In this document: positions 1-6,709 of the stretch, one piece after another
Layout: every line of letters starts with the position of its first letter
How positions within the stretch are numbered: the stretch's first letter is position 1
Origin: a bacterium
GTDB lineage: Bacteria > Vulcanimicrobiota > Vulcanimicrobiia > Vulcanimicrobiales > Vulcanimicrobiaceae
Direction: 5' to 3'
Assembly (NCBI GenBank): GCA_021807065.1
Contig: JAKAPO010000017.1
Location: forward strand, 1 to 16,704
DNA: 16,704 nt
Notes under the pieces: model-generated
What the model saw: only the letters and a program-made list of their open reading frames with translations
Told to the model about the DNA's origin: nothing
Database searches by the model: none
Program-made: the position numbers and the translations under genes

Positions 1-136
1 GCCAGCGCTACGAGCGCGCCCGCCGCTTGGTTTGCGGTGATATCGCCGTCGACGATTGCGCCGATGAGCTCGGCAGTCTCCGATTCACTGAGACGCCCGC
101 CGGAGATGATCCGGCGGAGGAACGCCGGATAACTTT
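1..136 (-). CDS. Partial TrpD-like glycosyltransferase family 3 N-terminal domain
   Basis: Reading the minus strand from about 136 down gives an open frame with residues FLRRIISGGRLSE, then AELIGAIVDGDITANQ and AAGALVALA, running off the window edge. This matches the helical N-terminal domain shared by anthranilate phosphoribosyltransferase (TrpD, tryptophan biosynthesis) and pyrimidine nucleoside phosphorylases; the spacing and the AGALVALA helix fit TrpD better. The frame is -1 relative to rplQ and follows its stop at once. No ATG, GTG or TTG occurs in frame between the upstream in-frame stop (174-176) and the window edge, so the true start is unresolved: a rare start codon, a frameshift or a sequence error are possible. 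The homology is seen by eye only; the catalytic domain lies outside the window. Confidence 0.5.
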
Positions 137-490
137 CTACCTGACGAGCTCCACCAGTGCGAGTCCGGCGGCGTCACCCGGGCGCACACGCGTCTTCGTG
201 ATACGGACGTGGCCGCCTCGATCTCCCTTCAAGCTAGGAGCGATTTGCTCGACGAGCTTCTTCACTACCGCCGGTTCGGTCAGAAACGCGGCGACGCGAC
301 GGCGGGATGCCAGATCTCCCTTCGTTGCAACACCGATGAGCCGCTCGGCAACTCGGCTCAGTTCCTTCGCCTTTGTAGAGGTCGTCTCGATCTTCTCGTG
401 TTTGAAGAATGACGTCACGAGGTTGCGCAGCAACGCGCGCCGGTGCGCATCCGTTCTCGAGAGCCGTTTATACGCTATTTGATGGGGCAT
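137..490 (-). CDS. rplQ: 50S ribosomal protein L17
   Basis: This 117-residue protein matches bacterial L17 in length and sequence, including the N-terminal RLSRTDAHRRALLRNL block and the central TTSTKAKELSRVAERLI segment. L17 binds 23S rRNA near the exit tunnel in the large subunit. The ATG at 488-490 is preceded by a purine-rich AGAGAAGAAAG that can serve as ribosome binding site. It is the last gene of the alpha operon, 75 nt after rpoA, as in most bacteria. The C-terminus ends in ELVR, slightly longer than the minimal family core. Identification is secure. Confidence 0.97.
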   Translation of the reverse strand: MPHQIAYKRLSRTDAHRRALLRNLVTSFFKHEKIETTSTKAKELSRVAERLIGVATKGDLASRRRVAAFLTEPAVVKKLVEQIAPSLKGDRGGHVRITKTRVRPGDAAGLALVELVR

Positions 491-565
491 GGCTTTCTTC
501 TCTGGTCCTATGGCGGAAGTGTGCTGCGGTACATGAACCCCGAGGCGACGACACCATGAACGAAA

Positions 566-1492
566 TCAGGATTGCCGGAGGGTGAGGCCGCGTTCGGCTA
601 ATACCTGCTTGATCTCGTCCAGCGATTTCCTGCCGAAATTCCGCATCTTCATGATCTCGTCTTCGGTCAGGTCCAACAGTTCCGAGACCTTCGATATGCC
701 GGCGCGCTTCAGGCAATTGAAGGATCGAACGGACAGGTTGAGGGTTTCGACCGGAATGTCCCATTCGTTGGGCGGCGTCTCCGGTAGGGGTTCCTCGCGC
801 TCCGTAAATGATACGAACAGATCGAGTTGCTCCTGCGCAATGCGCGCGGCCGTCGCGAGCGCTTCGTCGGGACTAACGGATCCGTTGGTTTCGATCTCGA
901 TCGTCAGGCGATCGTAGTCGACGCTTTGACCGACGCGCGTGTCGTCGACGCTGAAGTTGACTTTTCGAATCGGGGAGAACATCGAATCGAGCGGGATGAG
1001 CCCGATCATGTGCTCGACGTTACGCTGCCGGTCCGCCATGACGTAGCCTCGACCCTTTTCGACACCGATTTCCATCGAAAGCCGCGCGTCTTTCGATGTC
1101 AGCGTGGCCAGGTGGTACGACGGATCGAGAATCTCGACGTCGGCATCCGGCGCAATGTCGCCCGCGGTTACCTCTTTGGGACCGGTTGCCGAGAGCATCA
1201 GCGTCTTCGGGTCATCGGTGTTCAGCTTGAGCGGCAGACCCTTCAGATTGAGCATGAGCGCGATCGTGTCCTCGACCATGCCGGGTATCGTTGCAAACTC
1301 GTGCAAGACGCCCTCTATCTTCATGTACGTTACCGCCGCGCCGGGAATCGAACTGAGCAAAATCCGTCTCAGTGCGTTCCCGAGGGTGATGCCGAAACCG
1401 CGCTCGAGCGGCTCGATGACAAATTTGGCGTAGTTCTCCCGGCGTTCGCGAACTTCGATATTCGCGCCGGTAGGTGCCTCTAGAGTGGTCAT
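566..1492 (-). CDS. rpoA: DNA-directed RNA polymerase subunit alpha
   Basis: The 308-residue protein has the full two-domain alpha architecture. The N-terminal assembly domain (about 1-230) carries EPLERGFGITLGNALRRILLSS near its start, which drives alpha dimerisation and beta/beta-prime assembly. After an acidic/proline linker (about 231-245), the C-terminal domain (about 246-308) holds VRSFNCLKRAG, where R256 and N259 correspond to E. coli R265 and N268 that contact UP-element DNA, and NFGRKSLDEI, the second contact helix. UP elements and alpha-CTD activators should therefore work in this organism. The ATG at 1490-1492 follows an 81-nt gap after rpsD; the nearest AAGGA is rather far upstream (about 13 nt). 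Confidence 0.98.
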   Translation of the reverse strand: MTTLEAPTGANIEVRERRENYAKFVIEPLERGFGITLGNALRRILLSSIPGAAVTYMKIEGVLHEFATIPGMVEDTIALMLNLKGLPLKLNTDDPKTLMLSATGPKEVTAGDIAPDADVEILDPSYHLATLTSKDARLSMEIGVEKGRGYVMADRQRNVEHMIGLIPLDSMFSPIRKVNFSVDDTRVGQSVDYDRLTIEIETNGSVSPDEALATAARIAQEQLDLFVSFTEREEPLPETPPNEWDIPVETLNLSVRSFNCLKRAGISKVSELLDLTEDEIMKMRNFGRKSLDEIKQVLAERGLTLRQS

Positions 1493-1573
1493 GCGTTCTT
1501 TTCGATCCTTTGTACCGCTTACGTTATCCGGCTCCGGCCAAACGGGCTGGTCCGATCCTACGCCTAGCGGCTA

Positions 1574-2230
1574 TTAACGGGAGTAGTATTCTACGATGAG
1601 TTGCTCGTCGACCGGTGCGTCGATCTGCTCGCGCGCTGGGAGCTGCAACACCTTTGCGCTGTACTGTTGTTCGTCCCATTCCAGCCACTCCGGCGGCCTG
1701 CTGTTACGGGCGGCCTCCAGATTTGACTCGACGACCGTCGCCTTACGGCTCCGCTCGCCAATCGAAACAATGTCACCGGGCTTAACGACGTATGACGGAA
1801 CGTTGACGATCTTATCGTTGACGCGAAAATGCCGGTGCGATACGAGTTGCCTCGCTTGAGCGCGGCTGGCTGCGAGATTCAGGCGATAGATCACGTTATC
1901 GAGCCGCCGTTCCAGTAGCTGCAAGAATGTCCGGCCGGTCTGCCCTGGGACGCGCGCAGCTTCGCTGAAGTACTTTTCGAACTGCGTCTCGTGCACGCCG
2001 TAATAGCGTCGCATCTTCTGCTTTTCGCGCAGCTGCCGACCGTATTCCGACGTCTTGGTCCTCGCTTTCCCAGCCGTCTTCTGTCCAGGTGCAGTGCCTC
2101 GCCGCTCGACCGCGCACTTGCGCGTGAGGCAGCGATCGCCTTTCAGGAAGAGCTTGATTTTCTCGCCGGTCTTGCTGGCAGCGGTCTCGCGCCGGCAGAG
2201 GCGACAGACGGGCCCGATGTACCGCGACAT
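1574..2230 (-). CDS. rpsD: 30S ribosomal protein S4, four-cysteine (zinc) form
   Basis: S4 nucleates 30S assembly by binding the 5' domain of 16S rRNA and often represses its own operon. The protein is 218 residues. The N-terminus carries Cys9, Cys12, Cys34 and Cys39, the zinc-binding pattern of the C+ form found in many S4 proteins. The central and C-terminal part holds the S4 RNA-binding fold (RLDNVIYRLNLAASRAQARQ, then VNVPSYVVKPGDIVSI). Its ATG shares one base with the rpsK stop (TGATG), implying coupled translation. In E. coli, S4 is the alpha-operon autoregulator; whether it regulates the new rpsK leader here is inference. Confidence 0.97.
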   Translation of the reverse strand: MSRYIGPVCRLCRRETAASKTGEKIKLFLKGDRCLTRKCAVERRGTAPGQKTAGKARTKTSEYGRQLREKQKMRRYYGVHETQFEKYFSEAARVPGQTGRTFLQLLERRLDNVIYRLNLAASRAQARQLVSHRHFRVNDKIVNVPSYVVKPGDIVSIGERSRKATVVESNLEAARNSRPPEWLEWDEQQYSAKVLQLPAREQIDAPVDEQLIVEYYSR

Positions 2231-2625
2231 CAGACCCTCCTGCGCTTCGGCGGGCGGCAGCCGTTGTGCGGGATCGGCGTAACATCCTTAATGAGCGTGA
2301 TCTCCAGCCCCGCCGCTTGCAGCGAGCGAATCGCAGCTTCGCGACCCGCCCCGGGTCCCTTGACCAAAACTTCGGTCGTCTTCAGGCCGTGCTCCATGGC
2401 CTTGCGCGCCGCAGCTTCGGCGGCCATCTGGGCTGCGAAGGGCGTCGACTTTTTCGACCCTTTGAAGCCGAGGTTGCCGGCCGAAGCCCACGACAGCACG
2501 TTCCCATGCGCGTCGGCGATCGTCACGATCGTATTATTGAAGGAAGCGTGAATATGCGAGACGCCCGATTGGACGTTCTTGACTTCACGCTTACGGCGCG
2601 TCTTGGTTTGCTTCTTCGCTGCCAA
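2230..2625 (-). CDS. rpsK: 30S ribosomal protein S11 (TTG start)
   Basis: The 131-residue protein matches S11, a platform protein of the 30S subunit near the mRNA exit/Shine-Dalgarno channel. Diagnostic blocks are HIHASFNNTIVTIADAHGN, SWASAGNLGFKGSKKSTPFA and the C-terminal TPIPHNGCRPPKRRRV. The start is a TTG at 2623-2625: a GGAG on the minus strand (2632-2635) sits 6 nt upstream, and translation from it gives the basic N-terminus AAKKQTKTRR. It is the first gene after the two-gene insertion and lies about 95 nt downstream of a good promoter, so it heads a separate alpha-type transcription unit. Confidence 0.97.
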   Translation of the reverse strand: MAAKKQTKTRRKREVKNVQSGVSHIHASFNNTIVTIADAHGNVLSWASAGNLGFKGSKKSTPFAAQMAAEAAARKAMEHGLKTTEVLVKGPGAGREAAIRSLQAAGLEITLIKDVTPIPHNGCRPPKRRRV

Positions 2626-2631
2626 ACACTA

Positions 2632-2635
2632 CTCC
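2632..2635 (-). promoter_or_regulatory. Ribosome binding site fixing the rpsK TTG start
   Basis: Minus-strand GGAG lies 6 nt before the TTG codon at 2623-2625. No ATG or GTG gives a better-placed S11 N-terminus, so this site decides the start. Confidence 0.75.
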
Positions 2636-2726
2636 GGAGGGAACACAACAAAGGTGACGGCAGAGCCTGCTCTCCAGCCGCCTCCAAAGGAGACGGGGCA
2701 TAGAGGCAGTGCGGCACCAAGTCGCT

Positions 2727-2755
2727 ATACTACCGCAGCGCGGTCTCAGCGTCAA
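2727..2755 (-). promoter_or_regulatory. Sigma70-type promoter for rpsK-rpsD-rpoA-rplQ
   Basis: On the minus strand a TTGACG -35 box (2750-2755) is separated by exactly 17 nt from a TAGTAT -10 box (2727-2732); the -35 matches 5 of 6 and the -10 4 of 6 consensus bases. Transcription would start near 2720, leaving a leader of about 95 nt before rpsK. This lies in the 181-nt gap (2626-2806) after an inserted non-ribosomal gene, just where the displaced alpha genes would need their own promoter. Prediction by eye. Confidence 0.6.
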
Positions 2756-2756
2756 C

Positions 2757-2780
2757 GAGGGGGCCCGCATTGGACCCCTC
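2757..2780 (-). terminator. Terminator-like GC hairpin without a clear U-run
   Basis: GAGGGG and CCCCTC arms form 6 perfect pairs, then one mismatch and two further pairs around a 6-nt loop. It sits 24-50 nt downstream of the copper amine oxidase-N gene stop and directly upstream of the promoter -35 box. The bases after the stem are GTTGAC, not a T-run, so intrinsic termination would be weak; it may be a partial insulator or an mRNA 3' end stabiliser. Confidence 0.35.
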
Positions 2781-2806
2781 TCGCTCGCTTTCCCGCTCTA
2801 TTTCCT

Positions 2807-4108
2807 CTATGGATACAGGAACCGCAGACCGATTCCGGCATACGGCCCGTTGTGGGTGAACGACGCCGGGTCGTTGACGCTGGAGGCCCGACCGCTGTCG
2901 CCGAGCCAACCGGCCTCAACGAAGACCGGGCTGTTCGCTATATCCCACGCTACTCCGACCTGGTACTTGAGAACCCGGTATTCCAGCTTGTACGAAAAGC
3001 TAGGCGAGTTGTAGTAGCCGTAGGTGTTCGGGTAGTACCAGACGCTGCCATAGACCGAGAGCGCGTGGTCGAGATCCGGTAGTTTCTCGAGCCCTACTCC
3101 CCAACTGCTCATCGTCGGGTAGCCGTAGTTGTTCGAGCGCCAAAGGTATCCAACGCCGAGATAGACTCTCGGTTGCAGAATGCGCACGCCCAGTCGCGCG
3201 TCGACGTCCTGCTCGCGAGCGGTGAACGGCGGCACGAATGACGCGCCGATGCCGCCTATGTCCGTCACCAGGCATTCCGGATCGCTCGGACCCGCACAAT
3301 CGTGCGGGTACTGCCAGTTACGATAATCGCCAGCGACCATCCATGGAATGTTGCCCGTGTTGAACTCGAAGGCGCCGCGTACGGCGTAGTCCGACGTCCC
3401 CTTGTTACCGGGGCTGAACTCGTTGTAGATCGTCGGCGAGATGATGTAGTCGCCGGCAACGTAGAGTTCGTGGATGATCGGCGCCGGTGTCGGCGTTGGC
3501 GGCGGCGGTGGCGGCGGCGGAGCCGGTGTCGACGGCGGTGGCGGAGGCGTCGGCGGCAGGTAACGGACCACTACCAGGTGGCGATCCTGCAGCCACTGCA
3601 CGTATGCGCCCATACCTTCCGAGATCACACGCACCGGAACGAGCACGGTGCCATGATAGATGATGGGAGGCACGTCGAGCGGGCGCGACTCGCCGTTGAT
3701 GATGACTTCCGGTTTGCCAACCGTCACGATGACCGATGCGCCGGGTTTCTGAACGGTAACGGTCCGGTTCGCCGCGTTATACGAAACCGTCGCACCCATC
3801 TGCTCGAACATCGAGCGCAACGGAATCAAAATCGTATCTCCACGAACGAGCGCGGCCAGGACACGATCGTGCCGCAACGTGTCCGGCTTCGTGTACACGT
3901 GGTGATCGTTGTAGAGAATCGGGATCGCTCCCGACGGCGGCGATCCAAAGTTCGCCGGCGGTGGCGCTGGGGTCGCGGGGGCCGACATCGGGGTCATAGC
4001 TGGTGGCGATGGTGATGGGGTGCTCTGCGCGTACGCCGCTGGCGTCAACGTTGCCGTCAGGAACGCAGCGCTCAGCATCGCAAGGGCCCCGGTAGCGAAT
4101 CGTTTCAC
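2807..4108 (-). CDS. Secreted copper amine oxidase N-domain protein with C-terminal beta-rich (outer-membrane-like) domain
   Basis: This 433-residue protein starts with a signal peptide (basic MKRF, hydrophobic stretch, cleavage likely after AYA at about 27). A Ser/Pro/Ala segment (28-60) leads to a copper amine oxidase N-terminal-like domain (about 62-183) with two copies of the typical IPLRSMFEQMGATVSY / VPVRVISEGMGAYVQW repeat. A proline-rich linker (184-211) precedes a C-terminal region (about 214-433) rich in alternating aromatic/small residues, with the repeated pattern LGVGYLW, SVYGSVWYY and ending YAGIGLRFLYP, which suggests a beta-barrel or porin-like fold. The name does not imply oxidase activity: no catalytic domain is present. 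The GTG start has a perfect AAGGAGG Shine-Dalgarno 5 nt upstream. It is unrelated to ribosomes, and its role (envelope anchoring or export) is unknown. Confidence 0.75.
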   Translation of the reverse strand: MKRFATGALAMLSAAFLTATLTPAAYAQSTPSPSPPAMTPMSAPATPAPPPANFGSPPSGAIPILYNDHHVYTKPDTLRHDRVLAALVRGDTILIPLRSMFEQMGATVSYNAANRTVTVQKPGASVIVTVGKPEVIINGESRPLDVPPIIYHGTVLVPVRVISEGMGAYVQWLQDRHLVVVRYLPPTPPPPPSTPAPPPPPPPPTPTPAPIIHELYVAGDYIISPTIYNEFSPGNKGTSDYAVRGAFEFNTGNIPWMVAGDYRNWQYPHDCAGPSDPECLVTDIGGIGASFVPPFTAREQDVDARLGVRILQPRVYLGVGYLWRSNNYGYPTMSSWGVGLEKLPDLDHALSVYGSVWYYPNTYGYYNSPSFSYKLEYRVLKYQVGVAWDIANSPVFVEAGWLGDSGRASSVNDPASFTHNGPYAGIGLRFLYP

Positions 4109-4223
4109 GAAAGCCTCCTTACCTTATGAACCTTCTGAATGGCGGGTTGCTGGACGAGTAACCTCTTGTCCGTCTAGCGGCCTTATTCCCCTACAGAAGC
4201 ACGGTCCAAACTTGGGGAGACAC
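4109..4223 (-). other. 115-nt gap before the secreted protein gene
   Basis: The gap holds the strong AAGGAGG ribosome binding site (minus strand, ending 5 nt before the GTG at 4106-4108). A promoter could lie here, but the best boxes (TTGGAC, 16-nt spacer, AATAAG) are weak. No clear terminator hairpin with a T-run is visible after the DUF72 gene, so cotranscription of the two inserted genes is possible. Confidence 0.4.
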
Positions 4224-5099
4224 CTAGAAGCCGGGAAACGATGGCTGCTCCGCCGGGGCTTCAGGCGGGATCGCGACGATGTTCGGCGCCGACTCGCCGT
4301 ACCGCTCCTCCAGAAGGGATTCCATGAGCTGTGCGTTTCGCGCAGCTTGTCCTCGAGCGTGATTGTTGAAAAAGACAAATGTCTCTTCCGTCTGTGCCTC
4401 TAATTCGGCAACGCGATCGCTCCATGGAACCAAATCCTCGGCTTGGTAGTCATAGTCGTAGCGCGTTACATTCGTTCCAGTCCACCACGTCTGCGCGTTG
4501 CGCCCGTGCATCCGCACGTATCCGAGCCTGCTCGTGGCGTCTGCCGACGGCATAAGCAGAGTATCGTACGACGGCATGTCGACGTTACAATACCCCGCTC
4601 CGATCTCTCTCAAGAGCGCCAACGTCTTCGGCGACTGCCATTGCCTCCGGCGGAATTCGACGACGACCGGAATGCCGTCGAACGCCTCGACCACGCGCCG
4701 TACGTAGTCTTCGTTGGCTTCGCTGACGCCAAACGAGTTCGGGAATTGGGCGAGGATACACGCAAGCTTCCCGGAGGCACGTACCGCCGAAAGCCGTTCC
4801 ACAAGGAGCTGCGCGTCGTCGTGCACGCGAGCGCGTACCTCCGGAGGATGCGTCACCGTTGACGGCGCCTTGAAGCTGAAGCGAAAATCGGACGGCGTCC
4901 TACGGTTGAGGGCGTGGATGTTCCGCCATTTCGGGACGTGGTAGTACGTGGTGTCGATCTCGACCGCACGGAACTTCGTCGCATAGTATGGCAGAAATTC
5001 GTCGGGGGACATATGGTGGGGCCGTGTCGGATAGAACGGCCCAACCCAATCGCGGTACGCGTACCCGCACGTGCCAACGTAAATCACTGGGTACAGCAT
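4224..5099 (-). CDS. DUF72 (YecE-like) family protein
   Basis: The 291-residue protein has the DUF72 hallmarks: the N-terminal VGTCGYAYRDWVGPFYP motif, VEIDTTYYHVP (about 47-57), FRFSFKAPSTVTH (about 72-84), the LAQFPNSF strand, VVVEFRRRQW, and the C-terminal YVRMHGRNAQTWW and FFNNHARGQAARNA blocks. The family forms a TIM-barrel-like fold of unproven biochemical function; it is sometimes linked to nucleic acid or DNA repair contexts, without settled evidence. The ATG at 5097-5099 is used; a GTG at codon 5 is an alternative and neither has a good Shine-Dalgarno. The gene sits, out of place, between rpsM and rpsK. Family assignment is firm, function is not. Confidence 0.88.
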   Translation of the reverse strand: MLYPVIYVGTCGYAYRDWVGPFYPTRPHHMSPDEFLPYYATKFRAVEIDTTYYHVPKWRNIHALNRRTPSDFRFSFKAPSTVTHPPEVRARVHDDAQLLVERLSAVRASGKLACILAQFPNSFGVSEANEDYVRRVVEAFDGIPVVVEFRRRQWQSPKTLALLREIGAGYCNVDMPSYDTLLMPSADATSRLGYVRMHGRNAQTWWTGTNVTRYDYDYQAEDLVPWSDRVAELEAQTEETFVFFNNHARGQAARNAQLMESLLEERYGESAPNIVAIPPEAPAEQPSFPGF

Positions 5100-5109
5100 T
5101 CGGCGAGTG

Positions 5110-5165
5110 AGGGCCGAGTTCAGCCCTACGCCGAAGTCCTTCGAGCGGCGTGTGAATGCGCCGCT
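5110..5165 (-). repeat. Three tandem small hairpins in the rpsM-DUF72 gap
   Basis: Within the 172-nt gap 5100-5271 there are three inverted repeats: AGGGC/GCCCT (5110-5127, 8-nt loop), CGAA/TTCG (5132-5143, 4-nt loop) and the perfect 7-bp AGCGGCG/CGCCGCT (5144-5165, 8-nt loop). None is followed by a T-run on the minus strand. They may mark the 3' end of the long S10-spc transcript, act as a processing site, or be part of a dispersed intergenic repeat. The rest of the gap (5166-5271) shows only GC-rich sequence with GAAGCGAGC-type motifs. Confidence 0.45.
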
Positions 5166-5271
5166 GCGTCAGGAGGACGGAGTGGCGCAGAGGCCGAGCG
5201 AGCCCGATCGCCGGATGCGCGAAGCGAGCGGCAGCGAGACGGATTCCGGCTTAGGATGACGCGGCGCGAGT

Positions 5272-5658
<387 letters not shown>

Positions 5659-5766
5659 GATTCTCTGGGTTCCCTGCTTCTATAGCTTTCCTTTGTTGTC
5701 ATGTTTACTGCTGTTGCCATGCTGACCGCGTTCGTGAAGCGAGCGCAGTCGAAGCACAGCCATCAA
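5659..5766 (-). other. 108-nt gap between rpmJ and rpsM
   Basis: Ribosomal gene spacing in this cluster is usually zero to a few bases, so this gap is unusual. It holds a GAAGCGAGCGCAGTCGAAG stretch (plus strand, about 5736-5754), typical of dispersed intergenic repeats, and a purine-rich AGCAGGGAACCCAGAGA before rpsM. No convincing promoter pair was found (TATAGA lacks a good -35 box), and no short coding frame is evident. Confidence 0.4.
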
Positions 5767-5883
5767 CTACCCCTGCACCTGTTTGTGTTTCGGATTGGCC
5801 TCGCAGATCACACGCACCTTACCCTGGCGGCGGATGATCTTACATTTTTCACAAATCCTCTTGACGGACGGACGGACTTTCAT
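5767..5883 (-). CDS. rpmJ: 50S ribosomal protein L36, zinc form
   Basis: Translation of the minus strand from ATG 5881-5883 gives 38 residues that begin MKVRPSVKRICEKCKIIRR and end NPKHKQVQG, a full-length L36. Cys11, Cys14, Cys27 and His33 form the zinc-binding set of the C+ form. L36 is the smallest 50S protein and binds 23S rRNA helices near the GTPase-associated side. A TAGGAAAA ribosome binding site precedes it, 13 nt after map. The usual infA gene is not between map and rpmJ. Confidence 0.95.
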   Translation of the reverse strand: MKVRPSVKRICEKCKIIRRQGKVRVICEANPKHKQVQG

Positions 5884-5896
5884 CGCATTTTCCTAG

Positions 5897-6709
5897 CTAC
5901 AAGGCGGCCATGTTGCGTTCGGCATCCGGGCGAAAGGCCTCCGCGCTCGGATGCTCGCCGACTTCGCGCAGGGTCAGTATCCTCGGCCCCCGCTCCGTGA
6001 CGACGATCGTGTGCTCGAAGTGCGCTGCGAGTTTACCATCTGCCGTAACGACTGTCCAGCCGTCTTCGCGGATGACGATTGCCCGGTCGCCCTGCGTGAT
6101 CATCGGTTCTACTGCGAGCACGAGACCGGGACGCAGCAGCGGCCCGCTACCGCGCCGGCCGTAGTTCGGCACCTGGGGTTCTTCGTGCATCTCGCGCCCC
6201 ACGCCGTGACCGACCAACTCTCGAACGACGCCGTATCCGTGGCGTTCGGCATGCTCCTGCACGGCTGCGCCGATATCTCCGACGTGCGCGCCGGACCGCA
6301 TCTTTGCTACTCCGAGCATCAGGCATTCCTGCGTGACGTCCAGCAGCTGTTGTGCCGGCTGAGATACAGTACCCACGCCGATCGTAATCGCACTGTCGCT
6401 GACGTATCCGTCGAGCGTCGTCCCAAGGTCGATCGATAGCAGATCGCCATCGCGCAAGACGTACGTTCCGGGGATACCATGCACGACTTCGTCGTTCACC
6501 GAGACACAGACCGATGCCGGAAAGCCTCGATATCCTTTGAACGTCGGCACCCCACCGCGCTCGCGGATCCCACGTTCGGCGATGCGATCCAACTCCCGCG
6601 TAGCCATTCCCGGCCTGGCCATCTGCATCAGCACGGTTAATACCGCGGCCGTTATTTTGCCGCTGCGCCGAATTGCCTCGATCTCGCGAGCGGATCTCAG
6701 CGTAATCAC
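5897..6709 (-). CDS. map: Methionine aminopeptidase, type I
   Basis: The enzyme removes the initiator methionine from nascent proteins. The 270-residue sequence has all five metal ligands of the family: Asp94 (SIDLGTT), Asp105 (SDSAIT), His168 (LVGHGVG), Glu201 (AVEPMI) and Glu232 (HFEHTI), plus the substrate-site His77 in VHGIP. It starts with GTG at 6707-6709, overlapping the adk stop by 4 nt (GTGA), so its translation is coupled to adk. It lacks an N-terminal zinc-finger extension and is close to the standard length, with a C-terminal tail of about 15 extra residues. Confidence 0.97.
   Translation of the reverse strand: MITLRSAREIEAIRRSGKITAAVLTVLMQMARPGMATRELDRIAERGIRERGGVPTFKGYRGFPASVCVSVNDEVVHGIPGTYVLRDGDLLSIDLGTTLDGYVSDSAITIGVGTVSQPAQQLLDVTQECLMLGVAKMRSGAHVGDIGAAVQEHAERHGYGVVRELVGHGVGREMHEEPQVPNYGRRGSGPLLRPGLVLAVEPMITQGDRAIVIREDGWTVVTADGKLAAHFEHTIVVTERGPRILTLREVGEHPSAEAFRPDAERNMAAL

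Noticed and set aside
3302..4015. Arg-rich plus-strand frame opposite the secreted protein
   Set aside because: The Arg runs are the complement of the GGC/GGT-rich polyproline linker; no domain is visible.
5659..5766. Promoter for rpsM in the rpmJ-rpsM spacer (TATAGA)
   Set aside because: No acceptable -35 box lies 16-18 nt upstream of TATAGA on the minus strand.
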